Shown: piece after piece, positions 1 to 5,846 of the stretch
How the letters are laid out: the number at the start of each line of letters is the position of its first letter
How positions within the stretch are numbered: the first letter of the stretch is position 1
Source: a bacterium
Lineage (GTDB): Bacteria > BMS3Abin14
NCBI GenBank assembly: GCA_022865845.1
Contig: JALHUC010000635.1
Location: 1-8,794, forward strand
DNA: 8,794 nt
Reading direction: 5' to 3'
Notes under the pieces: model-generated
What the model saw: only the letters and a program-made list of their open reading frames with translations
Told to the model about the DNA's origin: nothing
Databases searched by the model: none
Position numbers and translations under genes: made by a program

Positions 1-285
1 GGCACCTACCTCGAGGAGATAGGGGATCATGGCCGGGCCATCGAATGCTACCTGAGCGCTCTTGACCTGTGTCCCTTTTCGGAGAACCTTTATCGCCGGC
101 TTATGCTGTGCTACGAAAAAACTGGCCGAAGAGGGGAGGCATTGACTGTCTGCCAGCGCTATCGCAGGACCCTGATCGCCGCACACGGCATTGAACCCAG
201 CAAAAAAACCATGGAGCTGTACCATCGGCTCAGGAATGACCTCCGGCCGCCCTTACCGGTACCATCCCACCCTTCCGGAAAATAA
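1..285 (+). CDS. C-terminal fragment of a transcriptional regulator with a BTAD (bacterial transcriptional activator) domain
   Basis: This is the last 94 codons of a gene whose start lies upstream of the window; frame 1 is open from the first base to the TAA at 283-285. The translated end shows the helical repeat pattern of a BTAD domain: 'AIECYLSALDLCPFSENLYR', then 'RLMLCYEKTGRRGEAL', then 'CQRYRRTL', then 'HGIEPSKKTMELYHRL'. The closing G-I-E-P-S-x-x-T-x-x-L-Y signature is very typical of BTAD. This TPR-like fold ends SARP-type activators and large MalT/LuxR-like ATP-dependent regulators. Which of these it is cannot be told, because the DNA-binding and ATPase parts are outside the window. 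A proline-rich tail of about 15 residues follows the domain. The next gene begins 432 bp downstream on the same strand, so joint transcription is uncertain. Confidence 0.85.
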   Translation, partial: GTYLEEIGDHGRAIECYLSALDLCPFSENLYRRLMLCYEKTGRRGEALTVCQRYRRTLIAAHGIEPSKKTMELYHRLRNDLRPPLPVPSHPSGK

Positions 286-717
286 CACCTCTCCTAACAG
301 ACACCCTGACCATGTTTCAGCCAACTGCTGAACTCGCCAGTGAACCGTTCTCTCAATCTGTATGCCAGATGAAAGTTCTCGGCATCTATACTTGCCCGTA
401 TAGCAAAAGGCATCTGTTTCAGTCCGGGTACCGGGGCATCCGGTTCTCGCACCAAAACATGGGCAAAGAGCCTTCCGCTGTCAGACAGGAGATCACCAGG
501 CCGCACTTTGGAAAGGAGGTAGTATTCAGGAGTGGTGCGGATGGGGCCGATTCCATTGAAAGCACGATGGAAGGTCCCTAGGCGTTCGCATTTCCAGAAA
601 GAGGAGATTAAGTGGTTCATTAGACCGGGCGTGCGGACATTAACGTGTCTACTTATTTCGCAAAAGTCGGGGGATATTTCACCCGAAAGATGCGGGGGAA
701 CAAATGGGGTACTGTAT
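286..717. other. 432-bp intergenic region upstream of the LVIVD gene, no convincing gene
   Basis: No + strand reading frame here looks like a protein. A reverse-strand frame is open from 743 to 294 but has no recognisable family and would overlap the start of the LVIVD gene. Visible signals are: one copy of a 17-bp repeat (355-371); a strong Shine-Dalgarno-like AAGGAGGT (513-520) 11 nt before a GTG at 532 that is in frame with the downstream gene; and a small dyad TCGGG (667-671) / CCCGA (682-686) about 30 nt before the chosen LVIVD start. No clear sigma70 or sigma54 promoter stands out. The region probably holds the promoter and leader of the LVIVD gene. Confidence 0.5.
355..371. repeat. 17-bp direct repeat, copy 1
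   Basis: AATCTGTATGCCAGATG occurs here and is identical at 2294-2310, so the two copies bracket the LVIVD gene. Its core is a short dyad, ATCTG-N5-CAGAT. The bases after each copy are also loosely alike (AAA followed closely by TCTC). It could be a protein-binding site or the conserved core of a dispersed intergenic repeat. The identity is seen directly; the role is unknown. Confidence 0.6.
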
Positions 718-2202
718 ATGATTATCAGGAAACTCACCGGCAAAAGAGCCGGAACATTTACGTGTGTGGTCGCGGTTTTCGCGGGACTTTTCTTTATGTG
801 CGCGACGGCCGCCTACGCGGTCAAGGATATGCCCTCTTCGGGTGAGAAGCAGCACATGAAGTTGGTCGGGTACAACGACCTACAGGGCCGCGAATCCCTT
901 CAGGTGACCACAAAAGGTAATTTTGTGTTTGGCGGGCACCATAACCGCCCCGGAACAGCTGATATTCATTTTAACCCTCTGACCCAAGAGGACGAAGAGA
1001 ACGGAACGACAATTCTGAATATCTCCGACCCAGCCAACCCGATCCTGGTTGTTCACATACCAAATGAGGGGAACAGGAACAGCCGCTCAGCCTCGGTCGT
1101 GTACGATTTTATGGGCTCGGGAAAAGATTTCATGATACGGAACAGCGAGGGAAGTGGGACGTGGTATTTCCAGGTCTTTGATATTACCGAGATCACACGG
1201 AACAACGGAACTGCATACATCGAGGTGGGGAAATTAATGTCAACTCCCGCCGGGACACTGACTCAAACTGCCCATAAAGGCTATTTTTCTCAAGGTGGCC
1301 TGTACTACGTCGGAGCCAACGAACCCGGTTTTCGCAGTGGGGGCCATTTGATCGTTTGGGACATGTCTGATTTGCCGGATGTTGCCCCAAATGCAAACCA
1401 AGACTTAGGGCCGGGAAGATTTGTGGGCAGGGCCTGGCTGCCCGGGCAAAAATTTAGTGAGCCTGAAATGGGTAGTCTAAGCGGTCATCATCCAATTGTG
1501 GATGAAGCTAATGGCAGGGTTTATATGGCTTATCTTACTGGCGGAAATGTGGCTTCCTTTGATATCGGTAGTGGTCCTAAAGGCGTGGACTCCCGGTACG
1601 ATGTCGCCTGGGCCATCGATACCGATCCGCCCGGAAGCGGCACTCATACTGTGTCGGTGATCCGATATGACGAAGTACCCAATTTCCAGGAAAGTGAGCT
1701 ACCGCGGATTTATGCCATTGTGGCAGATGAGGCCACCGGCGGCGATATGTGGAGATTCACAGATGTACCCCAGGGTGTCAGGGATGGTGTCAGGGACAAG
1801 GTATACGTCTTTGATGTAACCAACGCCGACGAGATGGAGGTTCCCTTCCCGGTAGAGACGTGGCAGGTTCCCGACGGCGATTACCTCTCGAGGGGAGGCC
1901 GGTTCGGCCCGCACCAGTTCAACGAGACAATGGACGGCGAATTAAACCTGTTTGAAGACAAGATCGCCTACGTTGCCTATTTCAACGCCGGTGTGAGGGC
2001 CATCGACATCTCCGATCCCTACAACATCAAGGAAGTGGGCTACTACGTGCCCCAGGAAAATGAGAGGACCGGATATATAGGAGGTGATCAGCCATCTCCT
2101 AATATCCAGATCAACGATGTCGATGTTGATTACAGGGGTCTCGTCTACGCGTCCGGACGTACGGGCAGCGGCCTGTACATCCTGGAGTACACCGGGAAAT
2201 AA
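718..2202 (+). CDS. Exported LVIVD-repeat beta-propeller protein of unknown function
   Basis: The product is 494 residues. The ATG at 718 is chosen because it gives a textbook Sec signal peptide: basic start (MIIRKLTGKR), hydrophobic core at about 14-30, and cleavage after A32-Y33-A34. The frame is open back to a GTG at 532, but that start would bury the signal. The ribosome site for 718 is weak (GGGG at 706-709, 8 nt spacing). LVIVD-like blades are clear at about 99-108 (ILNISDPANP) and 422-441 (GVRAIDISDPYN within it); the last blade ends 'SGLYILEYTG', and the mature protein looks all-beta. Histidines recur in similar blade contexts: H74-H75, H186, H257-H258, H310 and H399, perhaps facing a central pore. 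No catalytic motif, anchor or other domain is seen. It is likely periplasmic or secreted. The gene is followed by its own terminator and looks monocistronic. The family has no firm general function; a metal- or ligand-binding propeller is an inference. Confidence 0.85.
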   Translation: MIIRKLTGKRAGTFTCVVAVFAGLFFMCATAAYAVKDMPSSGEKQHMKLVGYNDLQGRESLQVTTKGNFVFGGHHNRPGTADIHFNPLTQEDEENGTTILNISDPANPILVVHIPNEGNRNSRSASVVYDFMGSGKDFMIRNSEGSGTWYFQVFDITEITRNNGTAYIEVGKLMSTPAGTLTQTAHKGYFSQGGLYYVGANEPGFRSGGHLIVWDMSDLPDVAPNANQDLGPGRFVGRAWLPGQKFSEPEMGSLSGHHPIVDEANGRVYMAYLTGGNVASFDIGSGPKGVDSRYDVAWAIDTDPPGSGTHTVSVIRYDEVPNFQESELPRIYAIVADEATGGDMWRFTDVPQGVRDGVRDKVYVFDVTNADEMEVPFPVETWQVPDGDYLSRGGRFGPHQFNETMDGELNLFEDKIAYVAYFNAGVRAIDISDPYNIKEVGYYVPQENERTGYIGGDQPSPNIQINDVDVDYRGLVYASGRTGSGLYILEYTGK

Positions 2203-2244
2203 GGAGGAGCTGGTCAGAAAAAATCGGGAAAAAGCATAAGTAAC

Positions 2245-2290
2245 AGGAGGGGATGGATCCCGGTGATAAGGGGTCCATCCCTTCTTTTTT
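2245..2290 (+). terminator. Rho-independent terminator of the LVIVD gene
   Basis: The stem is GGATGGATCCC (2251-2261) and GGGGTCCATCC (2270-2280): 11 pairs with one G-T wobble and an 8-nt loop. It is followed by CTTCTTTTTTT. The stem can extend outward through 2245-2250 pairing with 2281-2286, using G-T wobbles. It lies about 45 nt after the TAA of the LVIVD gene. The opposite strand also has T-rich sequence beyond the hairpin, so it may act in both directions. Confidence 0.9.
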
Positions 2291-2293
2291 TGG

Positions 2294-2310
2294 AATCTGT
2301 ATGCCAGATG
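2294..2310. repeat. 17-bp direct repeat, copy 2
   Basis: This copy is identical to 355-371 (AATCTGTATGCCAGATG, core ATCTG-N5-CAGAT). It starts directly after the T-run of the terminator. Together the copies flank the LVIVD gene, with a period of 1939 bp. Confidence 0.6.
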
Positions 2311-2498
2311 CAAATCTCCCTGAGTCATCATATTTTACGCTAACTCTCACTCCGGTGTCAGAGCACAAAAAAATTGCATTTTAAATTTCATCCAATTCCG
2401 CTAACGCGTCTCGTCCAGCTACGATGGACAAAAACTTCAAATTTAAATTTAAAACGATCCAAGATACAAAATCCAGGATCTATAAAGAGATCATGTTT
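2311..2498. other. AT-rich non-coding stretch with a 10-bp inverted repeat
   Basis: No gene is seen. TTTTAAATTT (2379-2388) is the exact reverse complement of AAATTTAAAA (2445-2454), and the second arm lies within the longer self-complementary run AAATTTAAATTT (2439-2450). Between them is a small dyad, GTCCA (2413-2417) / TGGAC (2425-2429). A further GATCC (2456-2460) / GGATC (2476-2480) pair follows. This could be cruciform-prone DNA or part of a decayed repeat element; no function is shown. Confidence 0.45.
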
Positions 2499-2545
2499 GT
2501 CATTGCGAACCGTTCCAATAGTCATTTTCAATATTCTTCTTCGCA

Positions 2546-2617
2546 CTTGAGGGGGAAGACCGAGATGGGGGTGGACTATATCACCCTCCCCTCAGTCCCC
2601 TCCCCTCAAGGGAGGGG
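2546..2617. repeat. G-run/C-run hairpin segment within the composite repeat
   Basis: CCCCTCCC (2597-2604) pairs with GGGAGGGG (2610-2617) across a 5-nt loop, extendable by T2596-A2618 to 9 bp. CTTGAGGGG (2546-2554) is the exact reverse complement of CCCCTCAAG (2602-2610), and GGGTG (2569-2573) complements CACCC (2582-2586), so alternative foldings compete. A T-run at 2634-2640 lies 16 nt past the stem, too far for a standard terminator. Confidence 0.6.
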
Positions 2618-2647
2618 AAGATTAAGGAAAGGGTTTTTTTGTAGGAA

Positions 2648-2706
2648 GCAATCCCGATTGCCGCGTCGCCCTGGATCACGCCAACGGCGTGACTCCTCGC
2701 AATGAC
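2648..2706. repeat. GTCATTGCGAGGAG-type repeat unit with two internal dyads (right end of the composite repeat)
   Basis: Read on the - strand, this unit begins GTCATTGCGAGGAG and ends CGGCAATCGGGATTGC. It contains two perfect hairpins: GCAATC-CC-GATTGC (2648-2661) and TCACGCC-AAC-GGCGTGA (2676-2692). This closely fits the widely dispersed intergenic repeat class named for the parent element; copy number in this genome cannot be judged from one window. Confidence 0.6.
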
Positions 2707-2747
2707 GAAACTCTTAATCGCAATTCGCACCCCGCCTGTCCTGCCTG

Positions 2748-2848
2748 CCCTGAGTTGGTCGAAGGGAGCAAGTGGAGCGCGTCGAAGGGCGTACTCCGCA
2801 TTAAAAATTGCTTTTGATTGTACTTCGCCCTCCGCCCTCCGCCCTTCG
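2748..2848. repeat. CCCTGAG...GTCGAAGGG-type short repeats with inverted arms
   Basis: CCCTGAGTTGGTCGAAGGG (2748-2766) resembles the common dispersed repeat CCTGAGCTTGTCGAAGG (recognised from experience, not searched). A second GTCGAAGGGCG follows at 2781-2791. Its CGAAGGGCG (2783-2791) is the exact reverse complement of CGCCCTTCG (2840-2848). Between them is a short tandem run of CGCCCTC (two exact copies and one variant, about 2826-2846). Confidence 0.55.
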
Positions 2849-2852
2849 CACT

Positions 2853-2883
2853 GCGTAATCAGGCGCGCAGCACCTGATTACGC
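2853..2883. repeat. 11-bp perfect hairpin upstream of lysS
   Basis: GCGTAATCAGG (2853-2863) and CCTGATTACGC (2873-2883) pair perfectly across a 9-nt loop. No T-run follows on the + strand, so it is not a standard forward terminator. It abuts the possible -35 element at 2884. It may be a REP-like palindrome, a protein-binding dyad, or the end of the repeat cluster. Confidence 0.6.
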
Positions 2884-2912
2884 TTGACCTTTCCACCCCG
2901 CTCTATTACTTT
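2884..2912 (+). promoter_or_regulatory. Possible sigma70-type promoter for lysS
   Basis: TTGACC (2884-2889) matches five of six -35 consensus bases. At 17-bp spacing lies TACTTT (2907-2912), a poor -10 match; ATTACT nearby is an alternative at shorter spacing. The position, about 75 bp before the lysS ATG and beyond the repeats, is sensible. The call is weak because of the -10. Confidence 0.25.
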
Positions 2913-2986
2913 CAATTGTTTAATATCAACAACTTAGGGACGCGTGTGGTCCACGCTTCAAACACCCGATTCAGCAAGGGGAAAGC

Positions 2987-4477
2987 ATGTCAGATCAAAG
3001 CGAAAGCCGGATAATCACGGCTCGCAAGGAAAAGGTCGAACAGGTCCGGGAACAGGGTATAAACCCTTATCCTAATGATTTTAAAAGACAAAACACCTGT
3101 AAAGATATCCGGTCCGAAATGGAGGGGTTGACTCCGGAGCAGGTAGAGGGTTCCGGGAAAAGCTATGTTCTGTCGGGACGGATAATGGCTGTACGGGATT
3201 TCGGCAAGGCAGCCTTCCTGCAGTTGGAAGACGGCAGCGGTCGCATCCAGGTCTTCATAAAAAAAGATGTCCTGGGAGAAGAGGAATATGCCCTCTACAA
3301 AATGTTGGATGTGGGGGACATCGTCGGTATTTCAGGAACACCTTTTGTGACCAGGACCGGCGAGTTGACCATCCAGGCGGACGGGGTCGTTCTTGTTACC
3401 AAATCGGTGAGACCTCTTCCCGAAAAGTGGCACGGGCTGAAGGACGTAGAGATCCGCTACAGACAGCGCTATGTGGATCTTATTGCCAACCCGGAGGTTC
3501 GGGAGGTCTTTCGGCGACGGACTGCTCTGATCAAACACCTGCGTGATCATCTGGACGAGAACGGATTCATGGAAGTGGAAACACCCATGATGCATCCCAT
3601 TCCAGGGGGTGCCACAGCCAGACCCTTTGTAACTCACCACAACACACTGGACATGGACCTTTACCTCAGGGTCGCTCCTGAGCTGTATCTCAAGCGACTT
3701 GTCGTTGGCGGATTCGAGAGGGTGTACGAGGTAAACCGCAACTTCCGCAACGAAGGTATCTCCACCATGCACAACCCCGAGTTCACCATGCTGGAGTTCT
3801 ACATGGCTTACGCGGACTACCGTGACATGATGGATTTTACCGAAGAACTTCTCCAGACGGTGGTTCAGAAAGCGGCCGGAGGCACCTCTATCACATATCA
3901 GGGGACCGAGCTTGATTTTGCCCGTCCCTTTACCCGTCTGGCTTTTTATGATGCTCTTTACGGGGTGAAGGGGTTCAGCGAATCGGAAGGCTCTGATCAC
4001 GGAAAAGCAGCGGCTTTTGCCCGGAAGGCCGAGATACCGGTCTCGGACAAAGATCCTCTGGGCAAGGTGCACCTCAAGATATTTGAGCACTTCGTTGAGC
4101 CGAAACTAACGGCCCCCACATTTGTTTACGACTACCCCATTTCCGTTTCTCCCCTGTCAAGGCGGAGCGATGCTGATCCCGAGATCGCCGAGCGGTTCGA
4201 ACTTTTCGTGGCAGGCATGGAAATAGCCAACGGTTTTTCGGAGCTGAACGATCCAAGGGACCAGGAGAATCGGTTTCGCCAGCAGGTGGCCGAGTTCGAT
4301 GCCGGTGACGAGGAAGCCCATCGCATGGATTCCGACTACATCAGAGCCCTTGAGTTCGGTCTGCCGCCCACGGCTGGCGAGGGGATCGGCATCGACCGGC
4401 TTGTCATGCTCGTCACCGACTCCCCTTCTATCAGGGATGTTATCCTTTTCCCCCACCAGAGAGCCGAACAGCCCTAG
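2987..4477 (+). CDS. lysS: Lysine--tRNA ligase, class II
   Basis: This enzyme charges tRNA-Lys with lysine in the cytoplasm, using ATP, and is essential for translation. The product is 496 residues, close to the E. coli enzyme (about 505). An N-terminal OB-fold anticodon-binding domain (about 55-150, including [20 protein letters not shown]) precedes the class II catalytic core. Motif 1 lies around 195-210 ([20 protein letters not shown]). Motif 2 is at 253-270 (FRNEGIS...HNPEFTMLE), NGFSELNDP is at 415-423, and motif 3 is at 464-480 ([12 protein letters not shown]) with the ATP-binding arginine R471. The ATG at 2987 has AAGGGGAA (2976-2983) as ribosome site just upstream. No truncation or missing key residue is seen. 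It precedes the lol-bam group after 157 bp and may be read with it. Confidence 0.97.
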   Translation: MSDQSESRIITARKEKVEQVREQGINPYPNDFKRQNTCKDIRSEMEGLTPEQVEGSGKSYVLSGRIMAVRDFGKAAFLQLEDGSGRIQVFIKKDVLGEEEYALYKMLDVGDIVGISGTPFVTRTGELTIQADGVVLVTKSVRPLPEKWHGLKDVEIRYRQRYVDLIANPEVREVFRRRTALIKHLRDHLDENGFMEVETPMMHPIPGGATARPFVTHHNTLDMDLYLRVAPELYLKRLVVGGFERVYEVNRNFRNEGISTMHNPEFTMLEFYMAYADYRDMMDFTEELLQTVVQKAAGGTSITYQGTELDFARPFTRLAFYDALYGVKGFSESEGSDHGKAAAFARKAEIPVSDKDPLGKVHLKIFEHFVEPKLTAPTFVYDYPISVSPLSRRSDADPEIAERFELFVAGMEIANGFSELNDPRDQENRFRQQVAEFDAGDEEAHRMDSDYIRALEFGLPPTAGEGIGIDRLVMLVTDSPSIRDVILFPHQRAEQP

Positions 4478-4634
4478 ATGCCTGATTTAGAACTTTATCG
4501 GGCACGGAAGCTTTCTGGATTGAGTTCCCGGGACATTTTTATGTTTTTTATTGGAAAAGGCAGTGTAATTAAGAAGTTAAAGCTAATGCGCAGCATGCCA
4601 TATTTTACGGACACGCTGCCAGGAGGGATGACCT
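4478..4634. other. lysS-lolC spacer, possible leader or promoter
   Basis: There is no gene. An imperfect 8-bp stem (TGCCTGAT 4479-4486 with ATCGGGCA 4497-4504, one G-T pair) follows the lysS stop but lacks an adjacent T-run, so it is a poor terminator and read-through is plausible. A weak promoter-like pair, TTAAAG (4577-4582) and TATTTT (4601-4606) at 18-bp spacing, lies before lolC. The region ends in the lolC ribosome site. Confidence 0.35.
4621..4627 (+). promoter_or_regulatory. Ribosome-binding site that fixes the TTG start of lolC
   Basis: AGGAGGG is a near-perfect anti-16S match that ends 7 nt before TTG at 4635. The ATG at 4628 reads into a stop after six codons. The in-frame ATG at 4653 has no such site and would remove the conserved N-terminal start of the protein. 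TTG is therefore the best start. Confidence 0.8.
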
Positions 4635-5846
4635 TTGGGATCCTTTGAGTGGATGGTGGCTCTGCGCCACCTTCGTTCCCGTCGTAAACATGCTTTTGTT
4701 TCCCTCATCACGGTGATCTCAGTCCTGGGTATCATGGTGGGCGTTGCCGCCCTGATCACAGTCATCTCCGTCATGACCGGTTTCTCTTCCTATATGCAGG
4801 ATCGGATCCTAGGGACCACATCTCATATCCTCATCACAGGTGTGGGAGGTATTGAGGATGCGCAGGATGTCGTGTCGAGGGTTCTGGATCTGGATCACGT
4901 TGTGGCAGCGGCTCCTTATGTCATGGGTCAATCCCTTCTGAAGGTGGAGGGGGATGTGACGGGGGTTGTTGTCAGGGGGATCGATCCTGTACAGGAAGCG
5001 GGGGTCACAGACCTTGCCGGCAACATGACCAGGGGATCCCTTGAGGACCTTGACGACAATGGAATTGTTATAGGGGTGGAACTGGCCCGACAGAGAGGGC
5101 TCCGGATCGGCGATCTTATTACCCTTGTCTCACCTTCCGAGATCTCCTCGCCCTTCGGAATGGTTCCCCTGATGGAGCGTTTCGCAGTCGAGGGGATTTT
5201 TGATACGGGTATGTATGAGTACGACACGGGACTTGTACTTGTTACTACTGTTGCGGCCCAGACCTTCTTCGACCTGGGTGAAGCGGTGACGGGAGTCGCA
5301 GTGAAGACCGACGATATCTACATGACCCACGAAATAGCCGAAAACATCCAGGGTGAATTAGGTCATTCTTTCTGGGTGCGAGACTGGCGAGAGATGAACC
5401 AGAACCTCTTCTCGGCCCTTAAGCTAGAAAAGATAACCATGTTCATCATTCTGGTTCTCATTATAGTCGTTGCGGCCTTCAATATTATCGGTACCCTTAT
5501 CCTTGTCGTAATGGAAAAGGGCAGGGAGATCGCCATCCTCAAGGCCATGGGGGCGACACGTAAGAACATCGGCCGCATATTCATGCTGGAAGGCCTTGTC
5601 ATCGGATTGGGGGGAACCACTCTGGGGCTGCTGCTGGGCCTCGGTCTGTGCTTCATACTCGCCAATTACCAGTTCGTGGAGCTGCCCGCAAGCGTCTACT
5701 ACGTAACCACACTTCCGGTGAAGGTGCAGCTGATGGATGTTGCTGCCATCTGCCTGGCGGCCACGGTGGTTTCCTTTATCGCCACGGTTTATCCGGCCAG
5801 GCGAGCGTCCATGCTGAACCCCGTGGAGATCCTCAGGTATGAATGA
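4635..5846 (+). CDS. lolC: Lipoprotein-releasing system permease, LolC/LolE family
   Basis: This is the membrane subunit of the Lol ABC transporter, which extracts outer-membrane lipoproteins from the inner membrane and passes them to LolA. The product is 403 residues, the usual size. Topology fits the family: TM1 at about 21-46, a large periplasmic domain (about 48-265), then TM2 (about 267-292), TM3 (about 316-345) and TM4 (about 367-388). It ends with the FtsX/MacB-type tail YPARRASMLNPVEILRYE. The short N-terminus, WMVALRHLRSRRK before TM1, is also typical. Translation starts at TTG behind a strong Shine-Dalgarno. The end overlaps lolD by 8 nt. Only one LolC/E-type gene lies beside lolD, where E. 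coli has lolC-lolD-lolE, so it may form a homodimer. The choice between the names lolC and lolE is therefore arbitrary. Confidence 0.93.
   Translation: MGSFEWMVALRHLRSRRKHAFVSLITVISVLGIMVGVAALITVISVMTGFSSYMQDRILGTTSHILITGVGGIEDAQDVVSRVLDLDHVVAAAPYVMGQSLLKVEGDVTGVVVRGIDPVQEAGVTDLAGNMTRGSLEDLDDNGIVIGVELARQRGLRIGDLITLVSPSEISSPFGMVPLMERFAVEGIFDTGMYEYDTGLVLVTTVAAQTFFDLGEAVTGVAVKTDDIYMTHEIAENIQGELGHSFWVRDWREMNQNLFSALKLEKITMFIILVLIIVVAAFNIIGTLILVVMEKGREIAILKAMGATRKNIGRIFMLEGLVIGLGGTTLGLLLGLGLCFILANYQFVELPASVYYVTTLPVKVQLMDVAAICLAATVVSFIATVYPARRASMLNPVEILRYE

Larger units (their letters stand above)
2499..2706. repeat. Composite intergenic repeat element bounded by 10-bp inverted repeats
   Basis: GTCATTGCGA (2499-2508) and TCGCAATGAC (2697-2706) are exact reverse complements bounding a 208-bp block. 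Both ends also continue outward as GTTT/GAAAC if one base is skipped. GTCATTGCGAGGAG...GGCAATC is a motif I recognise as a widely dispersed intergenic repeat in many bacterial genomes (recollection, not searched). Inside lie a G/C-run segment (2546-2617) and a hairpin-dense right end (2648-2706). No transposase and no clear target-site duplication are visible, so it is a MITE- or REP-like non-coding repeat or a pile-up of several. A small frame is open across it but looks like nothing known. Confidence 0.65.

Noticed and set aside
312..581. + strand open frame of 89 codons before the LVIVD gene
   Set aside because: It has no recognisable protein features and no ribosome site, and it overlaps an opposing open frame of equal quality.
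2597..2640. CCCCTCCC/GGGAGGGG hairpin plus T-run as a terminator
   Set aside because: The T-run starts 16 nt after the stem, and no gene ends just upstream.
2499..2706. Autonomous insertion sequence
   Set aside because: There is no transposase frame and no clear target-site duplication at the ends.
2499..2886. CRISPR array or tRNA in the repeat-rich spacer
   Set aside because: There is no regular repeat-spacer periodicity, and no cloverleaf or T-loop sequence.
2424..2887. Two small + strand open frames (93 and 61 codons) in the repeat region
   Set aside because: They consist of translated repeats and hairpins, with no ribosome site or domain.
3332..4090. Long reverse-strand open frame (252 codons)
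   Set aside because: It lies wholly antisense to lysS, whose family identity is certain; it is a shadow frame.
4479..4504. Hairpin after lysS as a terminator
   Set aside because: The stem is short with a wobble and a 10-nt loop, and no T-run follows directly.
2329..4609. CATATTTTACG shared between 2329-2339 and 4599-4609
   Set aside because: It is only 11 bp and AT-rich; chance or a common -10-like sequence explains it.
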